The position numbers and the translations under genes were made by a program. A stretch of DNA of 64,000 nt from assembly GCF_007833355.1 (NCBI RefSeq), contig NZ_CP020914.1:2776047-2840046 (forward strand). The letters run 5' to 3'. The notes below the pieces were generated by a model. It had not been told where the DNA came from. It did not search any database and saw only the letters and a program-made list of their open reading frames with translations. Within the stretch, counting starts at the first letter, position 1, and each line of letters begins with the position of its first letter. This DNA comes from Denitratisoma sp. DHT3. Its GTDB lineage: Bacteria; Pseudomonadota; Gammaproteobacteria; Burkholderiales; Rhodocyclaceae. This document shows, piece by piece, positions 24,291 to 32,504 of the stretch.

Positions 24291-26882
24291 TTGCTCACTA
24301 CCGGCGTAGATAACTTCACCGGTGGTACTGGTAACGATAGCTTTACCGCTGACAACACTGGCGCTACTTCGCAGTTCACGGCTGCAGATACCCTGGCTGG
24401 CGGTGCCGGCACCGACTCCCTGACCATCTACGGTACCAACACTGTGACCGTTGCCAACATGTCCGGCATCGAGAACGTGACTGTTGACAGTATGGGTGCT
24501 GGCACGACCTGGGACTTTTCCACAATCAGCGGTATCACCAGCCTGACTAACTCCCGTGCAGTGGGTGCTTCCACGGTGACCGTGGGTAATGGCGTTGGTG
24601 TGACTCTGTCCAAGAATGCCCTGAGCAGTGGTCTGCAGACTGTTAACTTTGGCTCTACGGATACCTCGGCAACGCTGACGTTGAACACTGTGGATACGTC
24701 GGGTGGCGGTAACCTGACCGAGACGGGCGCTGCTGTCACCACCCTGAACATCAAAACGACCGGCGGTGCAAGCTCTGTTGGTACGCTGACGACGGGTGCA
24801 ACCACCACGACCCTGAATGTGTCGGGCGATCAAAACCTGACCATTGCTGGCACGGCAGGTGGTTTGGCCGGCGCTGCATACAAGATCGATGCAACCAACC
24901 TGACTGGCAAGCTGTCCGTCGTGACGGCTGACGCAACCGCTGCCGGTTCCGCTACTGCGCCCAGCGTGACGGTGATTGGTGGTTCTGGCAACGACACCAT
25001 CGACGTTCGTGCATCCACGGCCTCCGACTACACCTCCGTATCCGCAGGTTCTGGCGACGATACCGTGAAAGTGACCAACGCTCAGATCACCGGCGATGCG
25101 ACCGATGCGCTGACCGGCGGTGCGGGTACTGATACGCTCGTAATTGATTTCACCGCAACGGGTACTCAGGCAACTGATCTCAGCGGCACTGTTACCGGAT
25201 TCGAAAGGATTTCGGTGCTCTCTGCTGGTGGTGCAATGACTGCAACTTTGGCAATGGCCGCCAACAAGCTCGGCATTTCTGACATTGCTTGGGATGGCAA
25301 TGCTGCTGATACTTTGGTCGTGACTGGTTTGGCAGCTGCCTCCACCATTCGCGTTAACAACAGTGCTGTTGCCGTGTCTGCTCAAATCGGTACCGACACT
25401 ACTGCGGACACCGTAACCTTCAACCTTGATGGCACTACCGTTACTACGCTGACTGCCACCAACTACGAGACAGTCAACCTCGTTTCGACGAAGGACAGCA
25501 GCGGCAACACCAACGCCCTGACCACGGGGACCCTGTCCTCCGCGACCACAGTGAACCTGTCGGGTGCAGGCGCTATGACCGGTGGCGCGATCACCATGGC
25601 CTCCGGTGCGACCTTCAGTGCTGCTAACTACACGGGCGACCTGACTGCCACGACCTTCGGCGCTTCCGTCAAGTCCTATGTGGGTGGCTCTGGCAAGGAT
25701 CAGATTACGCTGGTGGCTGGTGACCTGAAGCAAGGCAATAGTTTTGATGGTGGTGCCGGTACCGCCGACACACTGACCGTTCAGGCCACTCAAGACCAAG
25801 ACGCCGGTATTCTGGCTCTGTCAGGCTTTGAAACGGTAAGCATCACTGCTGAAGCTGGTAATGCTGATATCTTTAAGGCGGACTTCCGCAATGTAACGGG
25901 CCTTACTACCCTGAATATCATTGATGGCGGTGACAACGACAGCTTCGTGTTGAATCGTTTGAGTAGCGACACCGCTCTTACCTTCGGTGCCGGCACTACG
26001 GGTACGGTTACGACAACCATCAACAGCGGGACTTCCCAGAAGATCGGGTTCTCTGGTAACCACACTATCGGAAGTGTGGTGCTCGACTCCGGCACGACTA
26101 CGCTGACCGTCACCTCCAGCAATGGCAATACGACGGCTGACGAGGCGGGTGGTGTGTTCACTTCCTTATCTGGTACATCGCTAGCCACCATCAACCTGGA
26201 TGGTCTGGATCGCACCGATCTTGGTACCGTAGGTACTACGGTGACGAAGATTGACGCTTCGTCTTCGAAGGGTGGTTTGACCGTGACGGCTTCTGCTACT
26301 GCCACTACCATCATTGGCTCGCAAGCGGCTGACACCATTACCGGTGGCGGTGCTGCGGATACGATCCAAGGCGGTAAGGGAGATGACATACTGAGCGGCG
26401 GTAACGGTGCCGATAGCTATGTCTTCGAAGCTACTGCGGCTCTGAACGGTTCTGACACTATCACGATAGTTGTTGCAGACGATATTCTGAACTTTAAGAA
26501 CTTCATGTCTGGTGGTTCAGTTGATCAGAATGGTGGTGCTGGCACTGCAATCGTGGCCTATGCAGCGGCCAATAACAACGATGTGAACATTACCAATAAG
26601 GTTGCGATTTTCGACACCAATGGCGCTGTACTGAACGCCGCCGGTTTGGTTGCCGAAATTCAAGGCGCAGGTAATGCATTCGCAATCACCAGCGGCGGCA
26701 AAGCCATCGTGATCACAGGTGATGCATCGGCACCTGCTAACGCAGCGAACATCTTCTTTGTGGATGACACGTTGGACGGCGTCAGCGGTACGATTAGCGC
26801 AACTGACGTTGTGGTGGTTGGTGTGACCAGCGGCAACTTCGATGTTGATACGCTGATTACCAGCAACTTTGCTTTTGCCTAA
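24291..26882 (+). CDS. RTX/S-layer-like secreted protein, first copy
   Basis: An 863-residue acidic protein from TTG at 24291, with no cysteine and very rich in Thr, Ala, Gly, Asp and Ser. It begins LTTGVDNFTGGTGNDSF and contains scattered calcium-binding RTX-type motifs: GGSGNDTIDV, GGAGTDTLVI, GGSGKDQITL and the tight block GGGAADTIQGGKGDDILSGG near residue 690. The C-terminus (DVVVVGVTSGNFDVDTLI then TSNFAFA) has the aliphatic end expected of a type I secretion signal, and there is no N-terminal signal peptide. S-layer or giant surface adhesin roles are likely. ATT at 24285, two codons upstream, sits where ATG is expected (ATT AGT TTG CTC); an in-frame TGA at 24279 excludes a longer start. 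GC is visibly lower than in the flanking genes. Confidence 0.85.
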   Translation: MLTTGVDNFTGGTGNDSFTADNTGATSQFTAADTLAGGAGTDSLTIYGTNTVTVANMSGIENVTVDSMGAGTTWDFSTISGITSLTNSRAVGASTVTVGNGVGVTLSKNALSSGLQTVNFGSTDTSATLTLNTVDTSGGGNLTETGAAVTTLNIKTTGGASSVGTLTTGATTTTLNVSGDQNLTIAGTAGGLAGAAYKIDATNLTGKLSVVTADATAAGSATAPSVTVIGGSGNDTIDVRASTASDYTSVSAGSGDDTVKVTNAQITGDATDALTGGAGTDTLVIDFTATGTQATDLSGTVTGFERISVLSAGGAMTATLAMAANKLGISDIAWDGNAADTLVVTGLAAASTIRVNNSAVAVSAQIGTDTTADTVTFNLDGTTVTTLTATNYETVNLVSTKDSSGNTNALTTGTLSSATTVNLSGAGAMTGGAITMASGATFSAANYTGDLTATTFGASVKSYVGGSGKDQITLVAGDLKQGNSFDGGAGTADTLTVQATQDQDAGILALSGFETVSITAEAGNADIFKADFRNVTGLTTLNIIDGGDNDSFVLNRLSSDTALTFGAGTTGTVTTTINSGTSQKIGFSGNHTIGSVVLDSGTTTLTVTSSNGNTTADEAGGVFTSLSGTSLATINLDGLDRTDLGTVGTTVTKIDASSSKGGLTVTASATATTIIGSQAADTITGGGAADTIQGGKGDDILSGGNGADSYVFEATAALNGSDTITIVVADDILNFKNFMSGGSVDQNGGAGTAIVAYAAANNNDVNITNKVAIFDTNGAVLNAAGLVAEIQGAGNAFAITSGGKAIVITGDASAPANAANIFFVDDTLDGVSGTISATDVVVVGVTSGNFDVDTLITSNFAFA

Positions 26883-26892
26883 TTTTTCATAC

Positions 26893-26966
26893 AAGCCCGC
26901 GTGAACAGCCGGGCTTAAGGTAAAAGTCCATTAACCCCACCCCTCAAAAAGGGGTGGGGTTTTTTC
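26893..26966 (+). terminator. Double terminator after the first RTX gene
   Basis: A first hairpin pairs AAGCCCG (26893-26899) with CGGGCTT (26910-26916). A second, strong one pairs AACCCCACCCC (26933-26943) with GGGGTGGGGTT (26951-26961) and runs into six or more T. This isolates the RTX gene from the toxin-antitoxin modules downstream. From 26967 to the promoter at 27127 I see only a few GGGGACAG-type motifs and no gene. Confidence 0.9.
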
Positions 26967-27126
26967 TTGTGGGTGCAAGTCCTACCGTAAGTTGATCACA
27001 GCGAAGCGAAGCACAACTGCATGAGCACGAGAGTAAAAGGGGACAGACTGAGCTGACCCGGGCAGTGGCCCCGATTTAGGCTCCGATTTAATCTCCCAAC
27101 AAAGGGGCTAGGCTCAATAACGTGCT

Positions 27127-27155
27127 TTTACTGGTATCCGCTTCTAGCGTACAAT
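27127..27155 (+). promoter_or_regulatory. Promoter of the first HigBA-type module
   Basis: TTTACT (27127-27132), a 17-base spacer and TACAAT (27150-27155) form a good sigma-70 promoter. The toxin ATG follows at 27163, seven bases after the -10 hexamer, so the transcript would be leaderless or nearly so. Confidence 0.55.
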
Positions 27156-27162
27156 TGAATAT

Positions 27163-27486
27163 ATGGTCTTCGTTGAGCTTCCCATCTTCGTCCGCTGCGC
27201 CGGCGAGTTGTTCTCGGATGAGGACATGCGCGAGTTGCAGGCGACCTTGCTGGAAAACCCTGCCGCTGGAGATTTGATTCCAGGTGGGCGTGGCCTGCGA
27301 AAACTGCGCGTCCCCCTACTGGGGCGAGGGAAACGTGGCGGAGCTCGAGTGATCTACTACCACTGGGTCAGTCACGAGCAGTGCTATTTGGTCTATGCCT
27401 ATGCCAAGAATGTGGCGGCTGACCTGACCAAGGAGCAACTGCGGCGATTGGTCGATGTAATCGATGCGGAGGTGAACCATGGATGA
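27163..27486 (+). CDS. RelE/HigB-family toxin, module 1
   Basis: A 107-residue toxin of the HigB/RelE superfamily (COG4737-like). The core LIPGGRGLRKLRVPL, then RGGARVIYYHW and CYLVYAYAKN, and KEQLRRLVDVIDAE at the end are typical. These proteins cleave mRNA at the ribosome. The toxin gene comes first and overlaps the antitoxin gene by eight bases, the HigBA order. Its ATG lies seven bases after a promoter-like -10. A second, related module follows at 27939. It is located between an RTX gene and repeat R. Confidence 0.88.
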   Translation: MVFVELPIFVRCAGELFSDEDMRELQATLLENPAAGDLIPGGRGLRKLRVPLLGRGKRGGARVIYYHWVSHEQCYLVYAYAKNVAADLTKEQLRRLVDVIDAEVNHG

Positions 27487-27772
27487 CAAAAAATTTAACG
27501 AACTGCTGGAAAGTGTTCGCGACATGGGGCGCCACATGCGTGGCGAAGCTGTCGCGGGAGCAAAGGTGCGGGAGTTTCCAGAGCCCGACGTAAAGGCTAT
27601 CCGGGAGCGTACGGGCTTGAGTCAGACTCGTTTTGCCTACCTGATCGGGGTCAAGCCCAAGACCCTGCAGAACTGGGAACAGCACCGGGTTCGCCCGGCA
27701 GGTCCAGCGCGTGCGCTGCTGAAGATCGTCGAGGCCAACCCCAATGCCCTGTCGGTCCTGCATGCAGCCTGA
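27479..27772 (+). CDS. XRE-family antitoxin, module 1
   Basis: A 97-residue antitoxin. The N-terminal part (MDDKKFNELLESVRDMGRHM) should contact the toxin. The helix-turn-helix at about 38-90 reads IRERTGLSQTRFAYLIGVKP then TLQNWEQHRVRPAGPARALL, as in HigA proteins, and would repress the module's promoter. It overlaps the toxin gene by eight bases. The gap 27773-27904 holds only a REP-like CTAACCCGAC motif. Confidence 0.9.
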   Translation: MDDKKFNELLESVRDMGRHMRGEAVAGAKVREFPEPDVKAIRERTGLSQTRFAYLIGVKPKTLQNWEQHRVRPAGPARALLKIVEANPNALSVLHAA

Positions 27773-27904
27773 CCCGGCGAGGGCGATGCCCGGCCGCTAA
27801 CCAGCCAGGTTCGCCCATCCTGGGGGAAACCTCAGGGACAGCCTTTTCTTCTGTGGGCTAACCCGACATTTTCTGTGTTGGGGTCGGTTTGGCGCAATTC
27901 ATCC

Positions 27905-27933
27905 TTGAAATGCCTAATCCATTGGATTACGCT
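27905..27933 (+). promoter_or_regulatory. Promoter with overlapping palindromic operator, HigBA-type module 2
   Basis: TTGAAA (27905-27910), a 17-base spacer and TACGCT (27928-27933) make the promoter. The perfect palindrome TAATCCA-T-TGGATTA (27915-27929) fills the spacer and touches the -10, a typical autorepression site. The toxin ATG is at 27939, five bases after the -10 hexamer, so the message is probably leaderless. Confidence 0.65.
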
Positions 27934-27938
27934 AGACT

Positions 27939-28295
27939 ATGTTTGAACTCCTGCACGGTGTTGCCGAACTGCCAACCTACATTCGTCTGGCCGAAAAGTT
28001 GTTGTCTGCGGGTGAACGCCAAGACCTGATCGATTATCTGGCCGGGCATCCCAAGGCCGGGGACATCATGGAAGGGATGGGTGGTGTCCACAAGCTGCGC
28101 TGGCGGCGCGGCGGGCAGGGCAAGAGCGGCGGCGTGCGTGTGATCTACTACTTCCACGATGAACGCATGCCGCTGTATCTGCTGGCGCTCTTTGCCAAGG
28201 GCGACAAGGCAAATCTGACCAAGGCTGAACGTAACGAATTGACGGGGCTGGTGGATGTACTGATCGGGATATGGAAGGAAAGGGCAACATCATGA
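27939..28295 (+). CDS. RelE/HigB-family toxin, module 2
   Basis: A 118-residue relative of the module 1 toxin, with LPTYIRLAEKLLSAGERQDL, DIMEGMGGVHKLRWRRGGQG and GGVRVIYYFHDERMPLYLLA. It shares the GGVxKLR and RVIYY core with module 1 but has a longer C-terminus (NLTKAERNELTGLVDVLI). It is an mRNA interferase by family. The antitoxin start lies inside its last codons (four-base overlap). It is led by the promoter and palindrome at 27905-27933. Confidence 0.9.
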   Translation: MFELLHGVAELPTYIRLAEKLLSAGERQDLIDYLAGHPKAGDIMEGMGGVHKLRWRRGGQGKSGGVRVIYYFHDERMPLYLLALFAKGDKANLTKAERNELTGLVDVLIGIWKERATS

Positions 28296-28579
28296 GCAGC
28301 GCATTTGAAAGTATCAAGCAGGGTTTAAAAGAGGCTATCGCTCACGCCCAGGGTGAGACACAAGGTGTGCGGGTACATCGCCCGCGGGCCATTGATGTAA
28401 AGGCCGTCCGCGCCAAGGTAGGCATGACGCAGGAGCAGTTTGCTGCCCGTTTCGGTTTTTCGACGGCAACCCTGCGCCATTGGGAGCGGGGTGATCGTTC
28501 ACCCCGAGGCCCGGCACTGGCGCTGCTCAACGTCATCGAGCATAACCCTCAGGCGGTAATTGAGGCGCTGACCAGGTAA
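28292..28579 (+). CDS. XRE-family antitoxin, module 2
   Basis: A 95-residue antitoxin from ATG at 28292 (MSSAFESIKQGLKEAIAHAQ), which gives the classic ATGA overlap with the toxin stop; a start at 28271 is also open. The helix-turn-helix is VRAKVGMTQEQFAARFGFST followed by RHWERGDRSPRGPALAL. It should bind the palindrome at 27915-27929. The sequence differs clearly from the module 1 antitoxin, so the two modules are homologous but not recent copies. Confidence 0.9.
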   Translation: MSSAFESIKQGLKEAIAHAQGETQGVRVHRPRAIDVKAVRAKVGMTQEQFAARFGFSTATLRHWERGDRSPRGPALALLNVIEHNPQAVIEALTR

Positions 28580-28634
28580 CGGCCACCTCGCCCTATCGCT
28601 GGTCAAGCTACCGCGAGAATAGGGGATGGGCTGA

Positions 28635-28807
28635 GCTAACCCGACTACGGGCTCGACACCCATCATGGTCGGGCCGGCAACGCTCATCGCATGGGACGGA
28701 TTCGCTCAATTTGACCGCCCCTCGACCAGCGGCCTTCCATGACGTTCAGTAATGGTGCGACATGGTCGGCAAGACAAGGGGCTCGGCATGGGGACGAAAT
28801 CGCTCAC
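28635..28807. repeat. Long repeat R, copy 1
   Basis: This stretch runs from GCTAACCCGACTACGGGC through ACACCCATCATGGTCGGGCC, GGGACGGATTCGCTCAATTT and CAGCGGCCTTCCATG to AAATCGCTCAC. It aligns along its whole length with 47716-47890, roughly nine bases in ten identical by eye with small indels. Both copies lie just downstream of a toxin-antitoxin module that follows an RTX gene. No intact gene is contained in it. Confidence 0.85.
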
Positions 28808-29207
28808 CGCTTGATGGGCGAGCGGTATTGGTGGACGGGGTTGGGTGAGTGACGCATTCAGATGTGTCGGCCATTCCCCAAACCCACCCCCGCCCCGGCC
28901 CTCCCTTTGAAGGGGACTGAAGGGGCCGGGTCTCCCGCCAACCGCCACGGGTACCCGATTACGTCCGCATTTTTGAAGCGACATTCGTCGCATTCGCTGC
29001 CTGGGCAGGCAATTTGCGTTAATGCAACACTCCACGAAAAAGCCGGGGGCCGGTTCGTGGAAATGCATTCAGGGGTATTGCTTTAGTTATATATTGGCCG
29101 CGCTGGACAAGCTGGGCGTCCGCGCGCGATTTATAAAAAATCGGATATTCGAAATTGACGCGGAGTGCGGTCGCCCGGATTCATATATTGATTGAAGGAG
29201 GGAAGCG
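28808..29207. other. Intergenic region before the first TonB receptor
   Basis: About 400 bases without a credible gene. A GC-rich block (CCCCGGCCCTCCC and AAGGGGCCGGG, near 28886-28930) can form a hairpin. From 29090 the DNA becomes AT-rich (TATATATTGG, CGATTTATAAAAAATCGG, TTCATATATTGATTG), the likely promoter zone of the receptor gene. GGAGGGAAGCG just before 29208 is its ribosome binding site. Confidence 0.6.
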
Positions 29208-31520
29208 ATGCGTTACCAGAAAGGCAAGAAGTACATCCTGAAGGCGCTGCCGGTGCTGCTGACGGCGGCTTATTCCTGTGGCGCGGCGGCGGAAGGCGCC
29301 AAGCTGGAGGAGGTCATCGTGACCGCCCAGAAACGGGCCGAGCGTCTGCAGGACGTGCCGCTTTCGATTTCCGCCATTGGCGGCGCCCAACTGGAGACCC
29401 GCGGCATCGAGGGCGGTGCCGACATGTCCGGCCTGGCCCCCAACCTGCTGGTGGCCAAGTCGCCCACCAACGACCTGATTTCCCAGATCAGCATTCGCGG
29501 CGCCGCCACCGGCCAGCCGTCGATCCTGGTCGATCCGTCGGTCGGCATGTACATCGACGGCGTCTATGTGGCCAAGTCCCAGGGCAATCTGTCCGAAATG
29601 GTCGATCTGGAGCGCATCGAAGTGCTGCGCGGCCCGCAGGGCACCCTCTTCGGCCGCAACACGCTGGGCGGCGCGATCAACTTCATCACCCGCAAGCCCG
29701 CCGGCGTTTTCAGCGGTTCGGCGAATCTGGAAATCGGCAACTATGGTCGCCACGTGGAGCGCGTGTCGATCGATCTGCCGCGCATGGGCATTGCCAGCGT
29801 GAGTTTCGCCCTGCGCAATGAAAAGCAGGACGGCTGGCTGAAGAACGACACTGGCCGCGCCTTCGGCAACAAGGATCGCCAGGCCTTCCGCCTCTCCGCC
29901 AACTTCGATATCAGCCGCGATCTGCAGGTGGACTACAAGTACGACCACACCGAGGCCGATGAAATGCCCAGCCCGGCGACAATGTACGCACCCGACGGCG
30001 GCAGCACCCTGACGAGCGGCGCCAGCCTGACCAGCCTCGGCAATATGTATATCGGTTATGGCATGACGGCCCTGGGGAACATGTTCCTCAACGCCGCCAG
30101 CGCCGCCTCCACCTCCCGTCCAAGTTCTTTTTCGAGCGATCCGGGGCGCGAATTCTGGCAAAAGCTGAAAATCGACGGCCATGCCCTGACCGCCACCTAT
30201 CAGCTCAATCCGACCAATACCCTCAAGTACATCGGTTCTTTCCGCAAGACCTATTACAGCGACCAGCTGGAACTGGACGCCACGCCCCAGCCCATCGGCT
30301 ACTCGCGCCGGGACACCGACCTGAGGACCTGGTCTCATGAATTTCAGTGGATCGGCAATACCGATCGCCTGAACTATGTCGCCGGCTACTACGCTTTCAA
30401 GGAAGACGGTTTCACCTTCGGTCCGCGCAGTTTCTGGTTCGGCACGGTCAATCCGACCAACATGATCGTCAATAGCGGTGTGACCACCGAGCAGAAAGCC
30501 GTCTATGGCCAGCTGGACTGGAAGGCGACCCGCGACCTGACGCTGACCGCCGGCATTCGCCGCACCCAGGAGGACCGGGGCCTGGAGGCCAGCCAGTACA
30601 TCACCAACGGTTATCTGGGGCCGGCGGTCATGAACCTTGTCGCGCCGGTTAATTACATGACCAGCTTCAGCGCCACGACGCCGACCCTCAGTGCCGTCTA
30701 CAAGCTGAACGACAATGTCAATGTCTTCGCCCGTATGGCCAAGGGCTTCAAGAGCGGCGGCTGGAACGGCGAATCCACCAACCCGGCCATTCTGCGCACG
30801 CCTTATGATCCGGAGAAATCCCAGACCTTCGAGGTTGGCATGAAGAGCAGCTTCGCGGATGGTCGGGGCACGTTCAACGCCACCTACTTCCACAACAAGA
30901 TCACCGACATGCAGCTGACCATGCTGCCGCCGGGCGCGCTTTCCTCCAATATTTACAATGCGGGCAAGGCCACCCAGCAAGGGATCGAGCTGGAGATGGC
31001 CTGGCAGATGGCCGACGGCTGGCGCATGACCGGCAGCTATGGCTATCTGGATGCCGAATTCGATCAGTACATGGACACGGGCATCAATCCGCCCAACGTC
31101 GGTATGCTGATCGATACGGGCAAGAACCGGGTCATGCCCTATGCGCCCAAGCACACCCTGAACCTGAACGTCGACGGCCGCCTGGCCAAGACCGCCTGGG
31201 GTACGCTGCGGGTCATCGCCGACTACACCTACATGTCCGAGCGTTATCTGTACGCGGCCAACGAGAGCGTCACTTCGCCCATCGCGGGTAGCGGGAGCTT
31301 TGCTTCCGTCTCGGAAATGCCGGCGATCGGCATGGTCAACGCGCGCCTGCTGCTGGCCAACATCCCCGTCGGCGGTCCCGGTGCGGCCGAGGCCTCCTTC
31401 TGGGTTAAGAACCTGACCGACGAGAAGAAAATCATGAACGGCATCGACTTCTCCATCTTCCGTACCGTAGCCTGGGCCCCGCCCCGGACTTATGGCGTTT
31501 CCTTCGGCTATAAGTGGTAA
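29208..31520 (+). CDS. TonB-dependent outer-membrane receptor
   Basis: A 770-residue receptor with a signal peptide (LKALPVLLTAAYSCGAAAEG). The TonB box LEEVIVTAQKRAERLQDVPL is followed by the plug (about 45-160; SIRGAATGQPSILVDPSVG, IEVLRGPQGTLFGRNTLGG) and a 22-strand barrel ending in TYGVSFGYKW with a C-terminal Trp. It belongs to the large family with VTAQKR boxes that take up siderophores, sterol-like or other hydrophobic compounds; the substrate is not readable. A paralogue truncated by the window edge is at 62303-64000; the two share the plug-barrel junction pattern LEIGNYG and the late NLTD motif. Confidence 0.93.
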   Translation: MRYQKGKKYILKALPVLLTAAYSCGAAAEGAKLEEVIVTAQKRAERLQDVPLSISAIGGAQLETRGIEGGADMSGLAPNLLVAKSPTNDLISQISIRGAATGQPSILVDPSVGMYIDGVYVAKSQGNLSEMVDLERIEVLRGPQGTLFGRNTLGGAINFITRKPAGVFSGSANLEIGNYGRHVERVSIDLPRMGIASVSFALRNEKQDGWLKNDTGRAFGNKDRQAFRLSANFDISRDLQVDYKYDHTEADEMPSPATMYAPDGGSTLTSGASLTSLGNMYIGYGMTALGNMFLNAASAASTSRPSSFSSDPGREFWQKLKIDGHALTATYQLNPTNTLKYIGSFRKTYYSDQLELDATPQPIGYSRRDTDLRTWSHEFQWIGNTDRLNYVAGYYAFKEDGFTFGPRSFWFGTVNPTNMIVNSGVTTEQKAVYGQLDWKATRDLTLTAGIRRTQEDRGLEASQYITNGYLGPAVMNLVAPVNYMTSFSATTPTLSAVYKLNDNVNVFARMAKGFKSGGWNGESTNPAILRTPYDPEKSQTFEVGMKSSFADGRGTFNATYFHNKITDMQLTMLPPGALSSNIYNAGKATQQGIELEMAWQMADGWRMTGSYGYLDAEFDQYMDTGINPPNVGMLIDTGKNRVMPYAPKHTLNLNVDGRLAKTAWGTLRVIADYTYMSERYLYAANESVTSPIAGSGSFASVSEMPAIGMVNARLLLANIPVGGPGAAEASFWVKNLTDEKKIMNGIDFSIFRTVAWAPPRTYGVSFGYKW

Positions 31521-31558
31521 GCAAAAAGAGCGGACATGATCCGCTCCTGCTTTGCTTG

Positions 31559-31582
31559 AGGGCCGGCTTTGTCGGCCCTTTC
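31559..31582 (+). terminator. Terminator after the TonB receptor
   Basis: AGGGCCG (31559-31565) pairs with CGGCCCT (31573-31579) around GCTTTGT and is followed by a short T run. A weaker hairpin GAGCGGA-CATGA-TCCGCTC precedes it at 31528-31546. Confidence 0.75.
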
Positions 31583-31777
31583 AGTTACACATCAGAACCG
31601 GCGGACCGGCTTGCCCGGCCGCCGGTTTGTTTTTCCGCAGTCCGGCCGCGTCGCCGGCGCCGCCGTGAGGCGCCGGCCCGGCGGCTATAATCATTCAGGG
31701 ATCTCCTCCGGCGTGAAACCAAAAGCGGATGGTCCGGTCACATACTCTGATCCTCAACTTTCAGGAGCATCGCGGTC

Positions 31778-32464
31778 ATGAGCTACAACGACGTCATCGT
31801 CCAGAACACCACCGCCGCCGCCCAGCAACACCGGGTGCTGCGCAATACCTACGCCCTGCTGGCGCTTTCGATGGTGCCCACGGTGCTGGGCGCGCTGCTG
31901 GGCACCAGCATCGGCGCGTCATTGATGGTCGGCAGCCCCATCCTCAGCCTGCTGTTGTTCCTGGGCGTCGCCTGGGGTCTGATGATCGGCATCGAGAAGA
32001 CCAAGAACAGCGGCATGGGCGTGGTCCTGCTGCTGGCCTTCACCTTCTTCATGGGCCTGATGATGGGCCCGCTGCTGCGCCACGCGCTGGGCTTCTCCAA
32101 CGGCGGCACCCTGATCGCCCTGGCGGCGGGCGGCACCGGCGCGATCTTCCTCACCCTGGCCGGCATCGCCACCACCAGCAAGCGCGATTTCAGCAAGATG
32201 GGCACCTTCCTGATGGCGGGCGTGGTCCTGATCCTGGTGGCCGCCATCGCCAACGCCTTCCTGCATCTGCCGGCGCTGACCCTGGCGATCTCCGCGGCCG
32301 CCGTGCTGGTGTTCTCGGCGCTGATCCTGTTCGACATCCAGCGCATCGTCCAGGGCGGCGAGACCAACTACATCACCGCCACCCTGGCCGTGTATCTGGA
32401 CGTCTACAACATCTTCGTCAGCCTGCTGCAACTGCTGATGGCCTTCGGCGGCGAGCGCGACTGA
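31778..32464 (+). CDS. Bax inhibitor-1/YccA family membrane protein
   Basis: A 228-residue protein with seven membrane helices. The N-terminal NTTAAAQQHRVLRNTYALLA and the C-terminal motifs LILFDIQRIVQGGETNYI and TLAVYLDVYNIFVSLLQLL, including the di-aspartate region, are typical of the BI-1 family. Family members act as pH-sensitive calcium leak channels or, like YccA, interact with FtsH. AGGAG precedes the ATG by ten bases. It stands alone between the receptor and mutY. Confidence 0.93.
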   Translation: MSYNDVIVQNTTAAAQQHRVLRNTYALLALSMVPTVLGALLGTSIGASLMVGSPILSLLLFLGVAWGLMIGIEKTKNSGMGVVLLLAFTFFMGLMMGPLLRHALGFSNGGTLIALAAGGTGAIFLTLAGIATTSKRDFSKMGTFLMAGVVLILVAAIANAFLHLPALTLAISAAAVLVFSALILFDIQRIVQGGETNYITATLAVYLDVYNIFVSLLQLLMAFGGERD

Positions 32465-32504
32465 TTTCCACTCCTTCCTTGCCCGCGGCTTCCCTGGTGC
32501 GGGC

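Noticed and set aside
24291..26882. CRISPR-like or tandem DNA repeats within the RTX genes
   Set aside because: The repetition is at the protein level (Gly/Asp motifs), with irregular spacing and no identical spaced repeats.
27773..27904. Small RNA or third antitoxin between the two HigBA-type modules
   Set aside because: There is no promoter-terminator pair or open frame with coding character, only a REP-like CTAACCCGAC motif.
28706..29068. Possible minus-strand gene of 120 residues before the TonB receptor
   Set aside because: The composition is not coding-like, it crosses repeat R and a hairpin-rich block, and it has no recognisable motif.
29181..31154. Long minus-strand open frame across the TonB receptor
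   Set aside because: The plus strand encodes a complete receptor with signal peptide, TonB box and barrel end, so the minus frame is a shadow.
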